Counted from the stretch's first letter, positions 46,218 to 54,289 are shown. The stretch: 64,000 nucleotides of DNA from Chitinophagaceae bacterium (GCA_004028795.1 SAIW01000017.1:51655-115654); one strand, 5' to 3'. The notes: generated from the sequence alone by a model not told the origin. Program-made: numbers and translations.

Positions 46218-47147
46218 ATGAATCTTCAGGAAACAAAAAAAAGCAGGGTGCCTTTATTGGGCGATAATAATAACACCCTGGTTTTATTATTTGCTATTAA
46301 TGCATTGGTTTTTGTTTTATTGAACGGTTTAAAAGTAGTTTACCTGCTTTCTTATGATAATAATTTTCAGGCAGAAGAATTTTTTCAAAAACAAATTTTA
46401 CAATGGTTTATCCTGCCTGCACACACAGAAAATTTATGGAATAAGCCCTGGGTTATTTTTTCGTACATGTTTAGCCATTACAGTGTTTGGGGTTTAATAT
46501 CAACCTGTTTATGGTTATGGGCTTTCGGTTATATACTACAGGATTTAACAGGCAATAAAAAACTGTTTCCGTTGTATTTATATGGTGGCTTTATTGGTGC
46601 CGTTATATTTTTAATAAGTATAGAATTCGTTCCTGCATTTCAGCAAAACATTCCGCAATATTTTATGGGCGGCAGTGCTGCTGTTATGTGTGTAGCTGTT
46701 GCAGCAACAACATTGGCCCCTGATTACAGATTATTACCAATGTTAAACGGTGGCATTCCTCTATGGGTACTAACACTTATTTATGTTGCCATAGATTTTG
46801 CAAGTGTTGCTCAAAGCGGCAGCAGTATTGGTATAGCTCATTTAGCAGCAGGTACTTTCGGTTTTATATTTATTAAGCAATTAAGAAAAGGAAACGATTT
46901 GGGTGAATGGATGAACGAATTGGCTGATTGGTTTAACGATTTATTCAACCCTGAAAAAAAATATAAAAAGCAAAGTGAAAGAGAAAAGTTGTTTTATAAA
47001 GTGCAGGGTAAACCTTACAATAAAAAACATAACCTTACACAAAGTAAATTAGATGAAATTTTAGATAAAATAAACAATGAGGGTTATCACATGCTTACAG
47101 ATGAAGAAAAAGAATTTTTAAATCGTGCAAGCAAAGAAGACTTATAA
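46218..47147 (+). CDS. Second rhomboid-family protein, partly degenerate active site
   Basis: 309 residues, rhomboid core plus a charged C-terminal tail of about 85 residues (LGEWMNELADWFNDLF, then a basic linker and LTDEEKEFLNRASKEDL). The Ser is kept in GGSAAV and the His in IGIAHLAAG, but the GxSG motif has Ala for the second Gly, and the HxxxN oxyanion region reads GLISTCLWLWAFG with both residues lost. Activity is possible but reduced; it could be an inactive partner of the upstream rhomboid. This paired arrangement, with the tailed protein second, is familiar in Bacteroidota. Confidence 0.88.
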   Translation: MNLQETKKSRVPLLGDNNNTLVLLFAINALVFVLLNGLKVVYLLSYDNNFQAEEFFQKQILQWFILPAHTENLWNKPWVIFSYMFSHYSVWGLISTCLWLWAFGYILQDLTGNKKLFPLYLYGGFIGAVIFLISIEFVPAFQQNIPQYFMGGSAAVMCVAVAATTLAPDYRLLPMLNGGIPLWVLTLIYVAIDFASVAQSGSSIGIAHLAAGTFGFIFIKQLRKGNDLGEWMNELADWFNDLFNPEKKYKKQSEREKLFYKVQGKPYNKKHNLTQSKLDEILDKINNEGYHMLTDEEKEFLNRASKEDL

Positions 47148-47152
47148 CTTAT

Positions 47153-48277
47153 ATGCAGTCTGCCAAACAAAACATTATAAAAAAGACATTTTTGGTTGGC
47201 AGTTTTGTGTTTTCTGTCATTTATATTTTAAGTTGTTTAACCCCTTATATTAATCCTTCTTATAGCTGGTTGTTCAGTATATTGGCTTTGGCATTTCCTT
47301 TTTTATCAGCAGGCATGTTAGTATTGCTGTTGTTAAGTTTTTTCTTTTTTAAAAAATATCGCTTACTGTTTTTCATACTCATTTTGCTGGGGTACAAAAA
47401 CATTTTTGCTGTTTTTGCGTTTCATCCGTTCAACACTTTTAAGAATGAAAAAAGGGGAGATTTCAGATTGCTTTCATGGAATGCATCCGATTTTGTAAAC
47501 ACACAATTAAGTACAGATACTACCGGAAACCCACGCCGTACCATGCTTTCATTTATTAAAGAAACCGATGCAGATGTTATTTGTCTACAGGATTTCAGCA
47601 ATAAAAAGGGGAAAGGTTTTTTTAATGTGTTCCATTATATAAAAGATACCCTTGGTTATCATTATACTTATTTTCCGTTAAGCTATACTTTTTATTTAAC
47701 AGAGTTAGAGCAAGAATATGGCAATACTATTTTTTCAAAATATCCTATAACAGATTCAGGTAAAACTGCTTTACCATTTTCTGGACCTGATGAATTTCTT
47801 TCTTATATAGATGTAAAAATTAAAGAAAAAACAGTACGTTTTTATACAGCTCATTTACTTTCATTAAGCTTACATACTTCTTCTAATAGGCCTGAGCAAA
47901 TTAATTTCATTAACAGAGATTCCTCTTTAATTCTTCATAAAAGCACTTTAAAAAAACTATCACATTTCGATAAAATACATGCTCAACAGGCAATAGCCAT
48001 TAAACAGGTTTTAGATGCTACTCAGCTTCCTTACGTGTTTTGTGCAGATTTAAACAGTGTTCCGTCAACATATACTTATCATCATTTAAAAAGCGGTTTA
48101 CAGGATGCGTTTTTACAGAATGATTTTGGTATCGGCAGAACATACGATAGTATTTCACCCACACTTCGTATTGATGTTGTATTGCTCAATAATCAATTAA
48201 AAGCCGTTCAACACAAAACACCTGTTTTACATTTATCAGATCATTACCCCAATATAACAGACTTTCAATTCAGGTAA
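47153..48277 (+). CDS. Membrane-anchored endonuclease/exonuclease/phosphatase (EEP) family protein 1
   Basis: 374 residues. Three N-terminal hydrophobic helices (to about residue 90) are followed by an EEP domain: SWNASDF, CLQDFSN, GNTIFSKYPI, YTAHLLS, ADLNSVPSTYTYHHL, RIDVVL and SDHYP. The metal-binding Glu of the usual QE motif is Asp here (QDF), while the following paralogue keeps QEF. Substrates of the group range from DNA to inositol phosphates and phospholipids; a membrane-anchored periplasmic phosphodiesterase is the plausible role. It begins 5 bases after the rhomboid gene. Confidence 0.88.
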   Translation: MQSAKQNIIKKTFLVGSFVFSVIYILSCLTPYINPSYSWLFSILALAFPFLSAGMLVLLLLSFFFFKKYRLLFFILILLGYKNIFAVFAFHPFNTFKNEKRGDFRLLSWNASDFVNTQLSTDTTGNPRRTMLSFIKETDADVICLQDFSNKKGKGFFNVFHYIKDTLGYHYTYFPLSYTFYLTELEQEYGNTIFSKYPITDSGKTALPFSGPDEFLSYIDVKIKEKTVRFYTAHLLSLSLHTSSNRPEQINFINRDSSLILHKSTLKKLSHFDKIHAQQAIAIKQVLDATQLPYVFCADLNSVPSTYTYHHLKSGLQDAFLQNDFGIGRTYDSISPTLRIDVVLLNNQLKAVQHKTPVLHLSDHYPNITDFQFR

Positions 48278-48299
48278 ATAGTTTCCTTACTTTTAAGGC

Positions 48300-49391
48300 A
48301 TGATAAGAAAGGTTTTTAAAATAATATGCATGGCTGTAAGTTTTATAGTGGTGCTGTTGTTTTTATTAACCTGCTTAACACCATTTTTAAATCCGCAAAC
48401 TTTCTGGTTTATTGGTTTTTGCGGTATTATGGCTCCTCATTTAATTGTGTTGTTATTACTTTCTATTATTTTTTGGTTAATAGCCAAACCCAAGCTGGCA
48501 TTAATTCCTGTAATAACGCTACTTATTGGTTATAACCAGATAAAAACAGTATTTGCATTTCATATAAAAGAAAGTTTTGTAAAAGAAAAAAAGGCAAACA
48601 CTATTCGTATTGTTGATTGGAATGTGCAAAGCCTTTTAGGTTTATCTAAAAACAAGGAAGTTAAAAAGCATATTAAAGAAGATATTGCTACCGCCATTTT
48701 AGACCTACAGCCAGATATTATTTGCATGCAGGAATTTAATAACACTCCATTAGTTGCAGATAATATTTCGCTCTTTTCAAACACATATCCTTATTATTTT
48801 TTTTCCGGAGATTATGCAAGAAGAAACGGCTATCAATCCGGCTGTATCATTTTTTCAAAATACCCGATTATTCATTCAGATAAAATAAAATATCCTGTTG
48901 CTGAAAGTTTAATTTATGCAGATCTTGTAAAAGGCAACGATACCATTCGCATTTATACCACACACTTACAATCTTTCAAATTTAAAAAGCAGGATTATGA
49001 TGATATTGAAAAAATAAAACAGCAGGATGAAGATGCTTTAATAGCTTCAAAAAACATTTATGCTAAAATGAAATTAGCGTTTAAAAGAAGGGGCAAACAA
49101 ACAAATATTGTAACAACTGAAATTGCTAAAAGCCCTTATCCATCTGTTATTTGCGGAGATTTTAATGATGTGCCTAACAGCTACACCTATTTTCAAATTA
49201 AAGGCAACAGGCAAGATGCTTTCCTGAAAAAAAGTTTCGGCATCGGCAGAACATTTAATTCGTTGGCATTAACGCTTCGTATAGATTATATTTTGCCAAC
49301 AAAAGATTTTACAGTTCATCAATTCGGTTTAATTGATGAAGGCTTAAGCGACCATACCATGCTCGTAAGCGATTTGAGTTTGAATAAATAG
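48300..49391 (+). CDS. Membrane-anchored endonuclease/exonuclease/phosphatase (EEP) family protein 2
   Basis: 363 residues, same design as the gene before it: hydrophobic N-terminal helices to about residue 85, then VDWNVQS, CMQEFNN, SGCIIFSKYPI, YTTHLQS, CGDFNDVPNSYTYF, RIDYIL and LSDHTM. All EEP catalytic positions are present, so it should be an active phosphodiesterase or phosphatase. An insertion of about 45 residues (DYDDIEKIKQQDEDALIASKN...) lies after the THLQS strand. The two paralogues are 22 bases apart and share about a third of their residues by eye. Confidence 0.9.
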   Translation: MIRKVFKIICMAVSFIVVLLFLLTCLTPFLNPQTFWFIGFCGIMAPHLIVLLLLSIIFWLIAKPKLALIPVITLLIGYNQIKTVFAFHIKESFVKEKKANTIRIVDWNVQSLLGLSKNKEVKKHIKEDIATAILDLQPDIICMQEFNNTPLVADNISLFSNTYPYYFFSGDYARRNGYQSGCIIFSKYPIIHSDKIKYPVAESLIYADLVKGNDTIRIYTTHLQSFKFKKQDYDDIEKIKQQDEDALIASKNIYAKMKLAFKRRGKQTNIVTTEIAKSPYPSVICGDFNDVPNSYTYFQIKGNRQDAFLKKSFGIGRTFNSLALTLRIDYILPTKDFTVHQFGLIDEGLSDHTMLVSDLSLNK

Positions 49392-49446
49392 ATTTTAATT
49401 GATAGTAATTCGTTTTAATTGGTGTAATTCGTGCTTCTAAAACAAT

Positions 49447-49454
49447 TATCTTCG
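49447..49454 (+). promoter_or_regulatory. Weak -7-like element before the cysteine-rich mini-frame
   Basis: TATCTTCG differs from TAnnTTTG at one position and lies 10 bases before the ATG of the 13-codon frame. No TTG at the right distance upstream. A transcript from here would carry the leader peptide. Confidence 0.3.
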
Positions 49455-49464
49455 CCCGACTACA

Positions 49465-49506
49465 ATGAAATTTTTCTATACATATTGTTGTTGCTGCTGT
49501 TGCTAA
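49465..49506 (+). CDS. Candidate cysteine leader peptide (MKFFYTYCCCCCC) upstream of cysS
   Basis: A 13-codon frame, ATG 49465 to TAA 49506, reads MKFFYTYCCCCCC: six consecutive Cys codons (TGT TGT TGC TGC TGT TGC) as the final residues. It ends 75 bases before cysS. The last Cys codon and the stop lie in a 5-6 bp hairpin (GTTGC 49499-49503 with GCAAC 49509-49513) that is followed by TAATTTTT. GTTGC also occurs at 49490-49494, offering an alternative 5' arm. This is the layout of leader-peptide attenuators: ribosomes short of Cys-tRNA would stall on the Cys run and change the downstream fold. The next gene charges tRNA with cysteine, so the sensed amino acid matches. Translation is not shown; a promoter match overlaps the end of the frame. 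Confidence 0.6.
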   Translation: MKFFYTYCCCCCC

Positions 49507-49521
49507 AGGCAACTAATTTTT
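49499..49521 (+). promoter_or_regulatory. Small hairpin with T-rich tail after the Cys run (candidate attenuator)
   Basis: GTTGC (49499-49503) pairs with GCAAC (49509-49513), plus a T-G pair, loop of three A. TAATTTTT follows. The stem is short, so as a terminator it would be weak; its 5' arm is the end of the leader frame. Confidence 0.4.
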
Positions 49522-49528
49522 ACTTTTG
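49500..49528 (+). promoter_or_regulatory. Promoter of cysS
   Basis: TTG (49500-49502), 18 bases, TACTTTTG (49521-49528): full match to the Bacteroidota promoter form, followed by GC. The -33 TTG overlaps the last Cys codons of the mini-frame. Transcripts from here would start about 45 bases before cysS and lack the leader. Confidence 0.65.
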
Positions 49529-49581
49529 CGGAATGCTCAGCCATTTTCATTTCATTTATATAACAAGTACAACCAAAAAAT

Positions 49582-51078
49582 ATGTCGCTGCAAGTTTATA
49601 ATTCACTTACACGCAAAAAAGAAACCTTTCAATCTATAACGCCGGGCCTTGTGGGTTTATATGTATGCGGACCAACCGTTAGCGGAGAAAGCCATTTAGG
49701 CCATGCCCGCCCTTATGTTACGTTTGATGTTGTGTATCGTTACTTATCACATCTTGGTTATAAGGTTCGGTATGTAAGAAACATTACCGATGCAGGACAT
49801 TTTGAAGAAGAAGGCAGAGAAGCAGAAGATAAAATTTCAAAAAAAGCAACCTTAGAAAAATTAGAGCCGATGGAGTTGGTGCAGAAATATACCAACCTGT
49901 ACCATTGGGCAATGTTGCAGTTAAACAATATTGAACCAAGTATTGAGCCAACCGCAACAGGCCATATTGTTGAACAGATAAATATGATTGAAAAGATTAT
50001 TGCTGATGGTTATGCTTACGCAGTAAACGGTTCAGTTTATTTTGATGTAGAAAAATACAATACCGATTTTTCTAAGAAAGGTTTGCCTTACGGCATGTTA
50101 AGCGGAAGGGTTTTGGAAGATATGCTGGAAACAACTCGTGATTTAGACGGACAGGATGAAAAAAGAAATAAAGGAGATTTTGCTTTATGGAAAAATGCAC
50201 CACCCGAACACATTATGCGTTGGAAAAGCCCTTGGGGAGAGGGTTTCCCGGGTTGGCATATTGAATGCTCTGCAATGAGTACCAAATATTTGGGTGATGA
50301 ATTTGATATACATGGCGGCGGAATGGATTTACAGTTTCCGCATCATGAATGTGAAATTGCACAGAGTGCTGTTTGCAATCATAAAAGCCCTGCACGTTAT
50401 TGGATGCATAATAATATGATAACCATTAATGGCAGAAAAATGGGCAAGAGCTATAACAATGTAATTAAGCTAAGCGAGTTGTTCAGCGGGCAACATCCCT
50501 TGTTAGCACAGGCTTATCATCCGATGGTTATTCGCTTCTTCATTTTACAAACACATTACCGCAGCACTTTAGATTTTGGTAATGAAGCATTACAGGCAAG
50601 TGAAAAAGGTTTAAAGCGTTTAATAGATGCTTATGAAAATTTAAAGAAGTTAGAAGTTAGAAGTCAGAAGTCAGAAGACATTGTATTAGAAGAACACATT
50701 TTAAAATTATTGAATGAGTTAGATGAATTTATGAACGATGACTTTAACACCGCAAAAGTATTGGCTAATATTTTTGAATTGGTTCCAACCATTAATTCTT
50801 TAAAACATAAACAATTAGCAGAAGATGCTTTAAGTATTGATGTTATTGCTTTTATGCAACAAAAACTGAAGTTGTTTATTGAAGATATTTTAGGCTTGAA
50901 AAATATTCATGCGACAGATAGTAAGGTTGATGGCGTTATTCAAATTTTAATCAACTTAAGAAAAGAAGCAAAGGCAAAAAAAGATTTTGTAACGAGTGAT
51001 AAAATACGCAACGAGTTAGCAGTTTTAGGTGTTCAGTTAAAAGATGAAAAAGATGGAACCGTGAGTTACAGTTTATAA
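49582..51078 (+). CDS. cysS: Cysteinyl-tRNA synthetase
   Basis: 498 residues. The class I signatures are SGESHLGHARPY (HIGH motif) and GRKMGKSYNN (KMSKS motif, near residue 286). Zinc ligands are placed as in the family: Cys in YVCGPTVSG, Cys in HIECSAMS and His/Glu in FPHHECEIAQ. The C-terminal DALR and anticodon-binding regions follow (LDEFMNDDFNTAKVL, ...KDFVTSDKIRNEL). The enzyme charges tRNA-Cys. At residues 355-366 the coding sequence contains a 7-base tandem repeat (KKLEVRSQKSED), in a surface linker between the catalytic core and the DALR domain. Upstream is a frame with six Cys codons that may regulate it. Confidence 0.98.
   Translation: MSLQVYNSLTRKKETFQSITPGLVGLYVCGPTVSGESHLGHARPYVTFDVVYRYLSHLGYKVRYVRNITDAGHFEEEGREAEDKISKKATLEKLEPMELVQKYTNLYHWAMLQLNNIEPSIEPTATGHIVEQINMIEKIIADGYAYAVNGSVYFDVEKYNTDFSKKGLPYGMLSGRVLEDMLETTRDLDGQDEKRNKGDFALWKNAPPEHIMRWKSPWGEGFPGWHIECSAMSTKYLGDEFDIHGGGMDLQFPHHECEIAQSAVCNHKSPARYWMHNNMITINGRKMGKSYNNVIKLSELFSGQHPLLAQAYHPMVIRFFILQTHYRSTLDFGNEALQASEKGLKRLIDAYENLKKLEVRSQKSEDIVLEEHILKLLNELDEFMNDDFNTAKVLANIFELVPTINSLKHKQLAEDALSIDVIAFMQQKLKLFIEDILGLKNIHATDSKVDGVIQILINLRKEAKAKKDFVTSDKIRNELAVLGVQLKDEKDGTVSYSL
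50646..50677 (+). repeat. 7-bp tandem repeat inside cysS
   Basis: Units GAAGTTA, GAAGTTA, GAAGTCA, GAAGTCA and a partial GAAG: four and a half copies of a heptanucleotide. Because 7 is not a multiple of 3, gain or loss of one or two units would shift the reading frame of an essential gene. Confidence 0.9.
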
Positions 51079-51087
51079 AAATAAATT

Positions 51088-52128
51088 ATGAAGACAGTAA
51101 CTATTATCCTTTTTCTTATTAGTTCTATAACGGGTTTTTCTCAATTGAATGACTCAACATTAAATCTTTTGGCAAATAAAATTGAAGCCGCTTTTATTAA
51201 AAATAGCAAAATGGAGAGTGGAGACCTTTCTCCATTCTCTCCAACAAATGTGATGTTTGCCAATTTTGAAATATTTGAAAACAAAAATGATATTGGCTTT
51301 CTCTCTTTCAGAAAACTTCAGCTTTCTCATAAGTTTAATAGCGACAAACAAATTTTTGAATGGCTTATTCCAACAATCAATAAAAGGTTTATGGAAAAAT
51401 ACATTTCTGATAACTATTCTTTTATTGAGAAGTATACAACATTGTACAGCACGCTTAATACTCATATCTGCGATTGCTTAGCAATAGCAAAAAATTCAAA
51501 AGGTACCAACCCTCTAGTAAATAAGGATTTAAACAGTTGCTTACAAACCTATATGAATGATTCTGCTTTAATTAATAAATACATTGTTCTATTCAAATTT
51601 TTAAGTATTGAAGAAAAAAGAAATTTAATTTTAGGTGCTCTTTTCTATGCTCAAACAAACTGCACTTCTTATTTCAAATCATCAATAAATCTTACTTTAC
51701 AGGAGCTCAATAAATATATAACTGATTTAGTTAATGAAGCTAAATTTAGCTTGCTTAATCAAGCTGTTGATTATAAAAAATCTAAATCTCTTGATTCACT
51801 AAAGATTATTTTTCCTTCAATCCAATCTTCAAGTGCAGCTTTTGAAGAATTATTTGCTGCTTATAAAACATTAAACTACAACATAAACTACTCATGTGAT
51901 TTTTTAGTAGGTGATAGAAATTTTGAAAGAATATCTTCTTATTTAGTTACCCGATTACCTGGGAAAAAAATAAAATTAATTGGTCAGGCTGTTTATGAAA
52001 TTGGTTTAGACAAGCCATCTTTTTATATAAAGAACTTAAAATATTATCCTGCAGAAAAACTACAAGGTCGAAATAATATAGAATTAAACTTAATGAAATC
52101 TTTGCCTGATAATTTCTTCCATAATTAA
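51088..52128 (+). CDS. Exported protein of unknown function
   Basis: 346 residues with signal peptide MKTVTIILFLISSITGFSQ. The remainder is helix-rich and polar, with conserved-looking cysteines in NTHICDCLAIAKN, DLNSCLQTYMN, AQTNCTSYF and NYSCDFL. I recognise no domain. It begins nine bases after cysS on the same strand, so it is probably transcribed with cysS, but nothing in the sequence links it to cysteine metabolism or translation. The length and start (ATG directly at a signal peptide) make it a convincing gene. Confidence 0.75.
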   Translation: MKTVTIILFLISSITGFSQLNDSTLNLLANKIEAAFIKNSKMESGDLSPFSPTNVMFANFEIFENKNDIGFLSFRKLQLSHKFNSDKQIFEWLIPTINKRFMEKYISDNYSFIEKYTTLYSTLNTHICDCLAIAKNSKGTNPLVNKDLNSCLQTYMNDSALINKYIVLFKFLSIEEKRNLILGALFYAQTNCTSYFKSSINLTLQELNKYITDLVNEAKFSLLNQAVDYKKSKSLDSLKIIFPSIQSSSAAFEELFAAYKTLNYNINYSCDFLVGDRNFERISSYLVTRLPGKKIKLIGQAVYEIGLDKPSFYIKNLKYYPAEKLQGRNNIELNLMKSLPDNFFHN

Positions 52129-52189
52129 AGGGGCTCTTTTTTATTTATGGAAAATGATGCTTTCGTTTCTCTTATTAAAAAACTGTTTT

Positions 52190-52702
52190 ATGGCAGAGAT
52201 TAATCAACCCGAAAGCAAGCATAAAAGGCATCAACGCAGAAGGAGCAAAAAGCTATCAACCCGTGTAGATTTAACCCCAATGGTAGACTTAGGCTTTCTG
52301 CTCATTACCTTTTTCATTTTCACCACAACTTTAAGTGAGCATAAAACAATGGGGATGGTTTTACCCAATGATAAACCTGTGAAAGAACCGCCATTAGCCG
52401 GAAAAAGCAAAGTGCTCAACTTAATTTTAAAAGATGATAAAAATATAATCTGTTATAACGGAGATGATTTAACAAACCCTTTTTCCGCCACCTACAACGC
52501 AGAAAGTTTAAGAGCCATTTTAATAAAGAAAAAGCAAGCTGTTGCTGCTAAATTCGGCGATGGCAATGAAACCATTATTCTTATAAAACCTACGTCCAAC
52601 AGCACTTACAGAAATCTTGTTGCGGTATTGGACGAAATGCAGATTAACAGCATAAAAAAATATATGTTGCTGCAGCCATCTAAAGAAGAAACGGTATTGT
52701 AA
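52190..52702 (+). CDS. ExbD/TolR-family biopolymer transport protein
   Basis: 170 residues from ATG 52190 (MAEINQPESKHKRHQRRRSKKL); a frame to 52154 exists, but the basic N-terminus right before the membrane helix is typical of the family. The single helix contains the proton-path Asp: TRVDLTPMVDLGFLLITFFIFTTT (the second Asp of the pair of DLTPMVD motifs). The periplasmic part ends in IILIKPTSNSTYRNLVAVLDEM. ExbD works with ExbB to drive TonB or other envelope machines. No ExbB/TolQ gene is nearby, so it must pair with one elsewhere. Confidence 0.9.
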   Translation: MAEINQPESKHKRHQRRRSKKLSTRVDLTPMVDLGFLLITFFIFTTTLSEHKTMGMVLPNDKPVKEPPLAGKSKVLNLILKDDKNIICYNGDDLTNPFSATYNAESLRAILIKKKQAVAAKFGDGNETIILIKPTSNSTYRNLVAVLDEMQINSIKKYMLLQPSKEETVL

Positions 52703-52824
52703 AAAAATTCTAAAAACTTATAAAAATCTTCTTAATAAAGCAGCATTTAAAAAAACTTGCATGTCTTTTGCAGTATAAGCCCCGTTTGATTTAAGCTATT
52801 TTCAAAAACATTAAACGCTGTTTT

Positions 52825-53079
52825 ATGTACGTTCAAAGCTTTCAGCCGATTTCGGTAGCCGATAATGGGGTTTTACATGTAATTACTACAAAAGCAAGTA
52901 AGCTTACCATTAAAGTATTAGATATACAGGGTAAGATTGCAAAAACTTTACAAACAACTCTTGAGGAAGGAAGCCAACAGATTTTGGTTGATATGAATGA
53001 TTTGCTTACAGGCAATTATGTGCTGAATGCATTTTCAGGAGATGTTTTTTTACGATCAATAAGGTTTACTAAACAATAA
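52825..53079 (+). CDS. Small protein resembling a free-standing T9SS-type C-terminal domain
   Basis: 84 residues with no signal peptide and no membrane helix. The pattern LTIKVLDIQGKIAKTL...LVDMNDLLTGNYVLNAFSG...IRFTKQ follows the strands of a type A sorting domain (compare IFDATGRKVYSN...LVSGIYIVIL...KIMRLK at the end of the protein at 867-2075). Here it stands alone, with no cargo and no export signal, so it is not an ordinary T9SS substrate. It could be a cytoplasmic beta-sandwich protein derived from such a domain, or the remnant of a longer gene. A terminator follows. Confidence 0.65.
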   Translation: MYVQSFQPISVADNGVLHVITTKASKLTIKVLDIQGKIAKTLQTTLEEGSQQILVDMNDLLTGNYVLNAFSGDVFLRSIRFTKQ

Positions 53080-53108
53080 CTTTTTCAATTGGGGGTATGT
53101 ATAATACG

Positions 53109-53137
53109 GCCTTGCTTTTCAGCGAGGCTATTTTTTT
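53109..53137 (+). terminator. Rho-independent terminator
   Basis: GCCTTGC (53109-53115) pairs with GCGAGGC (53122-53128, one G-T pair), followed by TATTTTTTT. Confidence 0.85.
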
Positions 53138-53141
53138 GTTA

Positions 53142-54179
53142 TTACTTTTTCCAAAAAGCGTTTACCCTTTGCTGCACATTTTTTCTAACGCTTAAATAAT
53201 AGAAATTATAATCTGCAATATGATAATTTTTAGTTGTATAAAAAATACTTCCGAAGAATTTTGGTTTGGTGGTAAATAAAACGCCGCTATCAATTCTGGC
53301 AGCCGCTACATGCTTAACTAATTTATTAAACTTAAGCAAAACAGCCCCTTCATTTAAATGCCTGTCTGCATCAGGCTGCAGGTTGCTCCATGTAAGCGGA
53401 TTGGTTACAACTGCAGTATATTTTTCATTCAACATATAATCCGGTTTATAACCTTCCTGCAAAGTACGCCAACTGCAAATGCATCCTGTTTGATTAGGAC
53501 TGATACAAGGTTTTATTGTTGTAAAATAATCGGGCTCTACAGGTATGCCTACCAGATAAGCTGCCACTAATCTGTTTTTAAGGTTACTGTTTTCAAAGAA
53601 CTCCTTTAATAATCGCTTTGCATGTGTTGTGCCTTGGCTATGTGATGCAATGATAACAGGCCTGCCGTTATTCCAATGTTGTAAATAAAATTCGAATGCA
53701 GTTTTAATATCGTTATATGCCATATCAAAAGCTTTAATGGCGTTTAACGTATCTTCTTTTGATTGCGGAAAATAGCTGTAATAGTTTGCCTGCCTGTATC
53801 GCGGGGCAAATACCCTTCCAGCTTCATTAAAAATACTTGCCTGAAATAAAATAGAAGTGTAATCTGTTTTGGCATTCAATGTATCATTATCTATTGATGC
53901 ATTCCAGCCGCATTTTTTTTCTTTATCAGTATAAGTAGTAGGATGAATGAAGAAGATATCAACCGTTGAATCGGGTTGATAGTTTTTTCTTAACGGTTTC
54001 GGTACACTATCTGCAACATCATGTTTATAAGGGTGTGCAGCCCAATAATTCAAATCATTATAATCGGGTTTTCCATCAGCAGCATGAAAAGTATACTCTT
54101 TAATGTGCTGCTGATATTTATTACTGCATGAAGTAAGAATTAAAAACCATAATAGTGTAATAACAGTACTGCTCTTCAT
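53142..54179 (-). CDS. DUF3089 lipoprotein (alpha/beta-hydrolase-like)
   Basis: 345 residues with a lipoprotein signal (LILTSCSNK, Cys18). The DUF3089 landmarks are present: YWAAHPYKHDVADSVP, DIFFIHPTTY, RVFAPRYRQANYYSYF, AFEFYLQHWNNGRPVIIASHSQGTTHA and GCICSWRTLQEGY. The SHSQG segment is the expected nucleophile elbow of an alpha/beta-hydrolase. Function in the family is not established; a membrane-attached esterase is the natural guess. It converges with the sorting-domain-like gene. Confidence 0.87.
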   Translation of the reverse strand: MKSSTVITLLWFLILTSCSNKYQQHIKEYTFHAADGKPDYNDLNYWAAHPYKHDVADSVPKPLRKNYQPDSTVDIFFIHPTTYTDKEKKCGWNASIDNDTLNAKTDYTSILFQASIFNEAGRVFAPRYRQANYYSYFPQSKEDTLNAIKAFDMAYNDIKTAFEFYLQHWNNGRPVIIASHSQGTTHAKRLLKEFFENSNLKNRLVAAYLVGIPVEPDYFTTIKPCISPNQTGCICSWRTLQEGYKPDYMLNEKYTAVVTNPLTWSNLQPDADRHLNEGAVLLKFNKLVKHVAAARIDSGVLFTTKPKFFGSIFYTTKNYHIADYNFYYLSVRKNVQQRVNAFWKK

Positions 54180-54289
54180 AAACTAAAGTTGCAATATTTT
54201 ACCGATAGTTTTTTGATTTAAGCAGATTCTTTACCCGCTCTTACATAATATTTCATTTACTTTATTGTTTAATATACCTCCATCATCTA

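Noticed and set aside
49391..49581. T-box riboswitch upstream of cysS
   Set aside because: T-boxes are essentially absent from Bacteroidota and the leader is too short, with no T-box motif.
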